Position numbers and translations under genes: made by a program. Shown here one piece after another: positions 1 through 5,400 of a stretch of 17,997 nucleotides of DNA; positions within the stretch are counted from its first letter, which is position 1, and each line of letters starts with the position of its first letter. The notes below the pieces were generated by a model, which was given only the letters and a program-made list of their open reading frames with translations, was not told where the DNA came from and did no database searches. Origin of the DNA: Bacteroidales bacterium UBA6828 (GTDB lineage: Bacteria; Bacteroidota; Bacteroidia; Bacteroidales; Paludibacteraceae); the NCBI GenBank assembly GCA_002452095.1, contig DKEG01000011.1, positions 236-18,232 of the forward strand, written 5' to 3'.

Positions 1-1
1 C

Positions 2-202
2 TGTACCACGATAGCGTCCGTTATCAAGCGCACGGAGCGAGCCATACCCGATATACTGATGTCTGCGCACGAGTTCAAGAAGCGGTCGTGGGCGTACAGG
101 ATAGCCGAGGCGAAAGTAACGCTGCGTGTGAGTGAGATATTTGCCAAGTACAAAAGCGAGACCCACGTGGCAAGCCCGACCGAGACGATAAAGTTGCAGT
201 AA
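2..202 (+). CDS. C-terminal part of an unidentified phage protein
   Basis: An open frame enters from the left edge and ends with TAA at 200-202, giving the last 66 residues of a larger protein. The visible part is charged and mostly helical in character (for example EFKKRSWAYRIAEAKV, then LRVSEIFAKYKSE) and finishes in a short polar tail, ASPTETIKLQ. I recognise no domain. It lies on the same strand as the phage genes that follow, so it is probably another late gene of the same phage, but that rests on position alone. The next feature is a hairpin beginning 9 bases after the stop. There is no competing open frame of comparable quality on the other strand. Confidence 0.6.
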   Translation, partial: CTTIASVIKRTERAIPDILMSAHEFKKRSWAYRIAEAKVTLRVSEIFAKYKSETHVASPTETIKLQ

Positions 203-204
203 CG

Positions 205-239
205 ATAAAAAACGACCATCCTGTATAAGAATGGTCGTT
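205..239 (-). terminator. Hairpin terminator, T-run on the minus strand
   Basis: A perfect 9-bp stem (AACGACCAT at 211-219 pairing with ATGGTCGTT at 231-239) encloses an 11-base loop. Read on the minus strand the stem is followed directly by a run of Ts (the A-run at 205-211 on +). That is the intrinsic terminator layout for minus-strand transcription arriving from the right. Read on the + strand there is no T-run after the stem, so it would be a weak terminator for the partial gene to its left. The orientation supports the small minus-strand ORF whose stop lies 24 bases away. Confidence 0.7.
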
Positions 240-263
240 GGTAAAGATTTTCGATTTAGGGGA

Positions 264-392
264 TTAAAAATTGCGCCATTTGTCAGGTTTATGCAATTTG
301 TACCCATCCTGCTTTAGGGTTATTATGTCTGGTAACAAACATTGCTTGAACCTTTTTTCGTATCTGTTTAGGTCTATTGCTTTCCCGCACAT
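264..392 (-). CDS. Small minus-strand ORF of 42 aa, possible moron or gene remnant
   Basis: Starting at ATG 392 (AAGGA sits just upstream, at close spacing) and ending with TAA at 264-266, this frame encodes 42 residues with a convincing composition: a helix-like DLNRYEKRFKQ, then a basic C-terminus KLHKPDKWRNF. A minus-strand terminator follows 24 bases after the stop. The same frame stays open upstream to 494, and the extra residues (HPVFVYFPPFQHSSNL region) also look protein-like. The gene may therefore start with an alternative codon (GTG at 432-434), or be the C-terminal remnant of a longer protein cut off near 495. I recognise no family. It points against the surrounding late genes, as phage 'moron' cargo genes can. 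The + strand reading of the same bases is much less protein-like. Confidence 0.5.
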   Translation of the reverse strand: MCGKAIDLNRYEKRFKQCLLPDIITLKQDGYKLHKPDKWRNF

Positions 393-855
393 TGTCCTTA
401 GGTTGCTTGAATGTTGGAAAGGTGGAAAGTACACAAATACAGGATGTCCTTGTTCTTGTGCTATCTCAACGGCAGGCAGTACGGCAAGTCCGTACTATGT
501 ACAAGTGAACATCACCCAACGGCTCTGCTATCCCACGTGTGCGGAGAATACGCCTGTTTTTGCACCGCAGTTTGCGTTGGTAGGCGTGTCGCAGGTGGGA
601 ACAGGTCAGTATGCGGCAACGTTTCGTGTGCAGGGTATCATCTCGTATGTACCGTGCAACGGCGGCTGTTGCACTAAATCTCAACCATTGAGCGGCACAT
701 TCACCATTCCGATTGCTTCGGCTACCGCCCCGACGGCAGTAACCGTAACAGCGGGAGCAACGGTGAACGCCATCTCTGCGACTGCGTGCCAAACGTGCAG
801 CAGAACGTTTGTGAGTGAAACGCCTTTGAGCGTAACCGTAACCACAGCGGGCTAA
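325..855 (+). CDS. Cys-rich beta-type phage structural protein; start uncertain
   Basis: The convincing part begins near 445, at residues reading GCPCSCAISTAG. It runs through cysteine pairs (LCYPTC, PCNGGCC, CQTC) in a Thr/Val/Ala-rich, beta-strand-like sequence to TAA at 853-855. It resembles small Bacteroidota phage proteins I have seen next to tail genes, possibly an Ig-like structural or decoration protein, but I cannot name a family. No ATG, GTG or TTG lies in frame close to the conserved part. The coordinate given is the first in-frame ATG, and the 325-440 stretch is probably not translated because it overlaps the minus-strand ORF. An ATG at 444 has a good position but is one base out of frame. 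Deleting a single T at 450-451 would give MSCSCAISTAG. The gene is therefore either frameshifted, mis-sequenced, or started unusually. Its stop overlaps the next ATG (TAATG). Confidence 0.6.
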   Translation: MSGNKHCLNLFSYLFRSIAFPHIVLRLLECWKGGKYTNTGCPCSCAISTAGSTASPYYVQVNITQRLCYPTCAENTPVFAPQFALVGVSQVGTGQYAATFRVQGIISYVPCNGGCCTKSQPLSGTFTIPIASATAPTAVTVTAGATVNAISATACQTCSRTFVSETPLSVTVTTAG

Positions 856-1151
856 TGGAGGTGTGGATAGCCATAGCGGTGATGATGTCGGCAACGATAG
901 CCGTACACTTGGGGTTGCCGAAAGCGATAGCGTCCGTGGGTTGCAAAATTTGCAACTGTCATAAATGCCTGTCGTTTTGGGCAACGCTCGGAATATTGTG
1001 GTGGTTGGGGTGCGATGTGGTAACCGCTATGCTGCTATCTTTGGCGATGGCGTATTTGTCTAACTGGTTCGGCATACTGCTGGTATGGCTGAACCGCCAA
1101 TATACGGAACTATGGGAAAGAATAAACAGAAAGAAGAAAGCGCACCGATAG
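855..1151 (+). CDS. Small phage membrane protein with a CxxCxCHxC cluster
   Basis: 98 residues. The N-terminus is a hydrophobic segment (about 3-19). A compact cysteine/histidine cluster follows (C30, C33, C35, H36, C38, then LSFW), and then two more hydrophobic segments (about 41-56 and 58-80) before a basic tail RINRKKKAHR. The arrangement suggests a membrane protein with a small metal- or redox-active loop. The -CxxC-...-FW pattern recalls DUF1360-like small membrane proteins, but that is a loose resemblance. The ATG shares its A with the previous stop codon (TAATG), so the two are probably translationally coupled. Its last 40 bases are also the start of the following 39-aa ORF. Possible roles include lysis or membrane-associated assembly; the sequence does not decide. 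Confidence 0.75.
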   Translation: MEVWIAIAVMMSATIAVHLGLPKAIASVGCKICNCHKCLSFWATLGILWWLGCDVVTAMLLSLAMAYLSNWFGILLVWLNRQYTELWERINRKKKAHR

Positions 1152-1231
1152 GTCAGCGGCTTATCTTTACGAATATCAACAAACAATACAAACCCTTACC
1201 CCGCTTTGAGAGCGGGTGCAAAAACTGCTGA
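1112..1231 (+). CDS. 39-aa ORF overlapping the previous gene, ends in GCKNC
   Basis: ATG at 1112 lies inside the 3' end of the 98-aa membrane protein in another frame. The ORF runs to TGA at 1229-1231. It has a lysine/glutamate-rich start, a core reading IFTNINKQYKPLPRF, and the C-terminus ESGCKNC. It fills the only gap between the membrane protein and the next gene, whose ATG at 1235 follows the stop after 3 bases. The packing and composition look like a real small phage gene. The terminal CxxC is notable beside the cysteine-rich neighbours. It has no recognisable family, and at this length an open frame can occur by chance. Confidence 0.5.
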   Translation: MGKNKQKEESAPIGQRLIFTNINKQYKPLPRFESGCKNC

Positions 1232-1234
1232 TGT

Positions 1235-1705
1235 ATGAACTACAAGAGTATGATAGAAACCGCCGTTAAGAATGGCGGTGGTGAGAAAGTGATGTGGAAG
1301 TCGGTGGAGACGACCAATGCGGCAATGGAGTATATCCGTGCGCAAGCCCCCGCCAAGTACCACTCTCTGTTGCGGGACTTGCACGAGGACTTGTGCGGTG
1401 CGCACTATGACAAGGAGTTTGCGGAAGCCGATGTGTCTGCGATACACTACACGGATGCAGCAGGCAATGAACACCACGGAGCGCACTGGACTATGGAGCA
1501 GGTGGAGACGGCAGCGCAGGGTAAGAAATTTCCAGAGGGGACTACTCCGTGGGACAGGTATGTGGCGTACAATGCTGCCTATGCCGATTTCTGTAAGAAA
1601 TTCGATGATGAGCAGGTAATGGATATTGCCTATCTGTTTTTCTTTGCGGACGAGGACTGGAGCGGCAAAGGTAAGGTGTGGGAATATATGTCGCTGAACG
1701 GGTAG
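1235..1705 (+). CDS. DUF7841-like phage protein of the tail gene block
   Basis: 156 residues, soluble and acidic, with an aromatic-rich C-terminal half. Recognisable stretches are the start MNYKSMIETAVKNGG, the central HYDKEFAEADVSAIHYT followed by GNEHHGAHWTMEQV, and the ending FFFADEDW...GKVWEYM. I associate these with a Bacteroidota phage family (DUF7841, from memory) found between tail-tube and tape measure genes. In many long-tailed phages that slot holds tail assembly chaperones, which cap or guide the tape measure before tube polymerisation. That role is inference from position only. I chose ATG 1235 over the ATG at 1231, which opens a 12-codon frame only. A 30-aa ORF follows after 3 bases. 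Confidence 0.75.
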   Translation: MNYKSMIETAVKNGGGEKVMWKSVETTNAAMEYIRAQAPAKYHSLLRDLHEDLCGAHYDKEFAEADVSAIHYTDAAGNEHHGAHWTMEQVETAAQGKKFPEGTTPWDRYVAYNAAYADFCKKFDDEQVMDIAYLFFFADEDWSGKGKVWEYMSLNG

Positions 1706-1708
1706 GGT

Positions 1709-1801
1709 ATGCAGGAGGATATTGCTCTATATGTTATGCTGCACGAGGACGGGCTGACCGACTATGATTTTTGGCACGAGGTCAGCCTGTGGATGATGTA
1801 A
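1709..1801 (+). CDS. 30-aa acidic ORF after the DUF7841-like gene
   Basis: ATG at 1709 begins 3 bases after the preceding stop, and the frame ends with TAA at 1799-1801. The peptide is acidic and aromatic (MQEDIALYVMLHEDGLTDYD, then FWHEVSLWMM). Tail assembly chaperones are often made as two products, the second by ribosomal frameshift or as a small downstream gene, so this could be the partner of the DUF7841-like protein. I see no convincing slippery heptamer near the end of the upstream gene. The case for it being real is its close spacing and biased composition. Confidence 0.5.
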   Translation: MQEDIALYVMLHEDGLTDYDFWHEVSLWMM

Positions 1802-1888
1802 TCCGTTGTTAAGTTATTTCCGAGGCAAGGCGGTTCTCAATGCGTTTGAGGACTGCTTTGTTGTATAAGTTATTGTACAAATGTGGTC

Positions 1889-1925
1889 TTTTCTTAAAAA
1901 TATGGATATAAATTAGTATCTTTGC
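1889..1925 (+). promoter_or_regulatory. Bacteroidota-type promoter in the phage block
   Basis: TATCTTTGC at 1917-1925 matches the phylum's -7 element TAnnTTTG exactly. About 22 bases upstream is a T-rich segment (TTTTCTT, 1889-1895) that could serve as a weak -33 box. The ATG of the 167-aa gene lies 21 bases downstream. The 1802-1916 interval before it holds no ORF I would defend. This would allow the 167-aa gene and the tape measure to be transcribed separately from the upstream genes. Confidence 0.6.
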
Positions 1926-1945
1926 GCACACATAATCAGATAGAT

Positions 1946-2449
1946 ATGAATATACAGCAACTTATTCTTGAGAGCGGCACAAAAGCAGGTATGTGCCAAA
2001 AGTTCCAAAGCGAATTGTCCTCTGGCGAAAAGAGCATAGACCAATTATGCTCTATGTATCATAGAGGGTTGGATTTTTGCGTTGAGCATAATTTCCCGAG
2101 CCGAGATATTATCCGTCAGTTTAGGCGTGAGGACTTGGCGCGGAATGGCATATATTACGATGTGGATAATTACGATATTATCAATCAAAAACATATCGTA
2201 GTTAATGGGAAATCCAATGTGGATATATATGTCCGTGGCATTTCGGACATATATTTGCGAGACAATACCAAAGCACGATTGCACGTGGAAGATAATGCGT
2301 TTGCTTATGTAACATTATACAATGCTGCGCAGGTGAGTGTTGTATTACGTGGCAAGAATGCACGTATCTGTGCTTCTGTGTATTCAGGGCGGATTGTCAA
2401 CGATGACCAATTTGACAGAATTAGTTACAAACAAAAGATAGGAGAGTAA
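1946..2449 (+). CDS. 167-aa hypothetical protein, probable beta-helical C-terminal half
   Basis: I chose ATG 1946 because the upstream TTG at 1922 lies inside the promoter -7 element. The first ~70 residues are helical and charged, including LDFCVEHNFPSRDIIRQFRR. After that the sequence becomes a series of short strands with alternating polar and aliphatic residues (HIVVNGKSNVDIYV, DIYLRDNTKARLHV, AFAYVTLYNAAQVSVVL, ARICASVYSG). This looks like the rungs of a small right-handed beta-helix. Similar proteins are common in Bacteroides genomes and prophages as uncharacterised proteins. The gene ends 4 bases before the tape measure ATG, so the two are probably cotranscribed. Function is unknown; a beta-helix fold in phages is often a structural or receptor-binding module. 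Confidence 0.75.
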   Translation: MNIQQLILESGTKAGMCQKFQSELSSGEKSIDQLCSMYHRGLDFCVEHNFPSRDIIRQFRREDLARNGIYYDVDNYDIINQKHIVVNGKSNVDIYVRGISDIYLRDNTKARLHVEDNAFAYVTLYNAAQVSVVLRGKNARICASVYSGRIVNDDQFDRISYKQKIGE

Positions 2450-2453
2450 AACT

Positions 2454-5400
2454 ATGGCAGCAGGAAATGATATATTGATTAACCTTAATCTGAACGACAC
2501 TCAGTTTAAGAATGGCATAAAGAATGCAGGGCAACAACTGCAATATTTGGTAGGTGCGAAAAAATTTATCAAATTGGAACTTGATGCAAAGGATTTCCGT
2601 ACTCAGTATCAGACAGAATTAGAAAATGCTTTGGCTGGTATGAGAAATGCAAGGGCTATGTCGTATAGGGCAGCCAATGGTAGAATGATGAATGTAACGG
2701 GTATAGACTCTGCTATAAAAGCCTATAAGAGATACATCGAATTGGCTAATTCTGCAGGTTCGCGAGGTGGTAAACAAAATGCTTATTTAAGAAAAGCCAA
2801 TGCAGTTGGTACATACATACAAACATTATCCAATCTTGGTAATAAAATCAAAGAGACAGAAATGCTTGAGAACCGACTTAATCGTGCGAGAAATACGGGT
2901 ATGGTTAATGCGGCAAGGCAAAAAGCATATAGAGACGAACTCGGCAAACAGGGAACATTGCTTGGTCGGCTCAGGACGCTTGCTGGGTCATATTTATCGG
3001 TATTTACAGCATTTCGCTATATCAAAAGTCTTGTAGATACTACAGGTTTTTTTGAGCAGCAACAAGTTGCTCTTGAGGGTATATTAGGCTCTGCTTCGGC
3101 TGCGACAAAGGCTATCGGTCAGTTGAAGCAAATGGCATTGCAATCTCCCAAACAATTCAAAGATTTGGTGGGTGATGCAAAGCAACTTTCTGCGTATGGT
3201 ATTGAGGCACAGAACTTACTTCCTACCGTGAAACAACTTGCGGATATTTCCGTAGGATTGGGTGTAGATATGAGCCGATTGGTATTGGCTTATGGTCAAG
3301 TGAAATCTGCGTCTGTTTTGCGTGGGCAGGAACTTCGGCAGTTTACGGAGGCGGGTGTGCCTATGGTAGAGAAACTTGCAGAGAAATTTACCGACTTGAA
3401 TGGCAGGTTAGTTACAACAGGTGAGGTCTTTGACCTTATCTCCAAGCGACAGGTTTCGTTTGAAATGGTTGCGGAAGTGCTGCAAGAGATGACTGCTGAG
3501 GGCGGTAAGTTCTACAATATGCAGGAAAACATCTCCGAAACGCTGTATGGTCAAGTCCAAAAAATAAAGGACTTGTGGACTATCAACTTAGCCGATACAG
3601 GTAGCGGTATCAGCGGAGTGCTTATGGCAGGGGTCAAAGCCATACAACTGATGATTAAGGAGAGCCGCACACTGCTATGGATGTTTGGTGCGGCCGGCAT
3701 AATGGTTGGAGTTCGGGCTTTGGTTAATAGTTTTGGTGCAATTAGGATACGCATAGGAGAGATACGTGCAGCAACTGCCCAGTGGGTAGCACAATTAAAA
3801 GCAGCGCAAGGGGCTGCTGCAAAAACAGGTGTTTTCTTCAAAGGTATAGGTAAGGCTTTAATATCCAATGTTGGCATTGCCGCAATATCCGCATTAGTAG
3901 GGTTGATTGCACGTGCTGTAATAAAGGCAAGGGAATTTAATAAGGAACTTGAAAAGATAGACACCTCTTTTGCTAAAGACAATGCCAAGTACGTGCAGGG
4001 GTTTGACAGTCTTATCGGTAAACTTTCCACCCTTACTGAGGGTACAAAAAAATATAATGAAGCACTTGATACACTCAAGAGCAATTATAGCGACTATGTC
4101 AATCCTGCAATCATTGACCAACTCATTGCGGAACGCAAACAACTTGACGACACCGCAGAGGGGTGGGGACGACTGCACGATTCTATTGTGGCGGCTATTG
4201 ATGCGAAAAATGCTTATGAATTACACAAAGTAAAACAAGAAAAGGCTGGAGAGGCAGTAGCAAAACGGATGATTGATTCTGGCAGATTTAGTTCATTACC
4301 TTCTTACTTGGAAAGTATTGCAGCAGGAAAAACTATTAAAGATGAAGGTGGAGTAGATGAAAGATATATGAAAATATATCAGCAACTCAAGACAAAAGAA
4401 ACCATCAATACCATAAACAATGCCTTGAATTTTGCTGCCGAATCATTCTTCTCCGCAGGAGAGACGGATGAAAATGCTCTAAAGAAAAGATTGCAGCAAA
4501 GTACCAAACAATATGGGTTAACCCCAGAATTGTCAAAATTCATTATGGATAATTTTGCACAAGTTTGGGAAAGGGTAACGAGTGGAACGGAATGGCAAAC
4601 CTATCTTTCTGAACACAAAGCCCTTGAAAATACGGACGAGGTAAAGATAGGCAAAGCCTTTCAAAACGCTCAAGAGCGTACTGCCAAGCGTCAAGAGGGG
4701 CGTTGGAAAGAGGGAATGAGCAATGAGGAATATAACCCGACAAAACTGATACAGGCGGGTCAGTTTGATTTGTCGGTTGCATTGCGTGGGCTTGTGATAG
4801 ATGCTTCGAAACAGGTGAATGAAATGCTCAATAATGGCACTTCTAAAGACGATATGTTTGCAGGTGGAGCAGAGGGTGTTTCTGCATATAATGCAGCCAT
4901 ACGAGAGTTGAATGGGGAAATCACAAAAATGTCTGTTAGTGATTTCCAAGACGCTGAAAAGGTTAATCGTATTGCGCAGGCATTACACAATCTAACATCT
5001 ACCATTACTAACCCGACATTGCTATCGTATTTAACTGCCATTCAAGGTAAATTTAACGAAATGGCAGGTGTTAAGACTGGGCGGGCTGCACAGGTAAGCA
5101 CAAACATAACACGTGATTTCTTGAATAGTGGTGCCTATAACCACGAAACCAAGGACTGGTATGCACGATATGTTAAAATGACGAATGACGAGACTTTTGA
5201 TAGCGTCCGTGAAGGCATACGAAAGCAGTACCAAGAAAATGAAGAAAAGATAAAATCTTATGGTTCTACGGCTGTAGGTGCGAACAAAGCGGAGGTGGAT
5301 AGATTGAAAGCCGAGAATGAACGTCTAAAAATTCTTGCAGGCGAACAATACTATGACATAGATCTCACGAAAAAGACAAGAGGTGGAGGTTACAAACGTA

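Noticed and set aside
271..440. N-terminal extension of the Cys-rich protein from TTG 271
   Set aside because: The residues are not protein-like and overlap the minus-strand ORF and its leader; probably untranslated on this strand.
411..677. + strand ORF beginning ATG 411 or 444 in the other frame
   Set aside because: Only its start is attractive; the downstream residues are low-quality, whereas the neighbouring frame gives the Cys-rich beta protein. Kept only as evidence for a frameshift.
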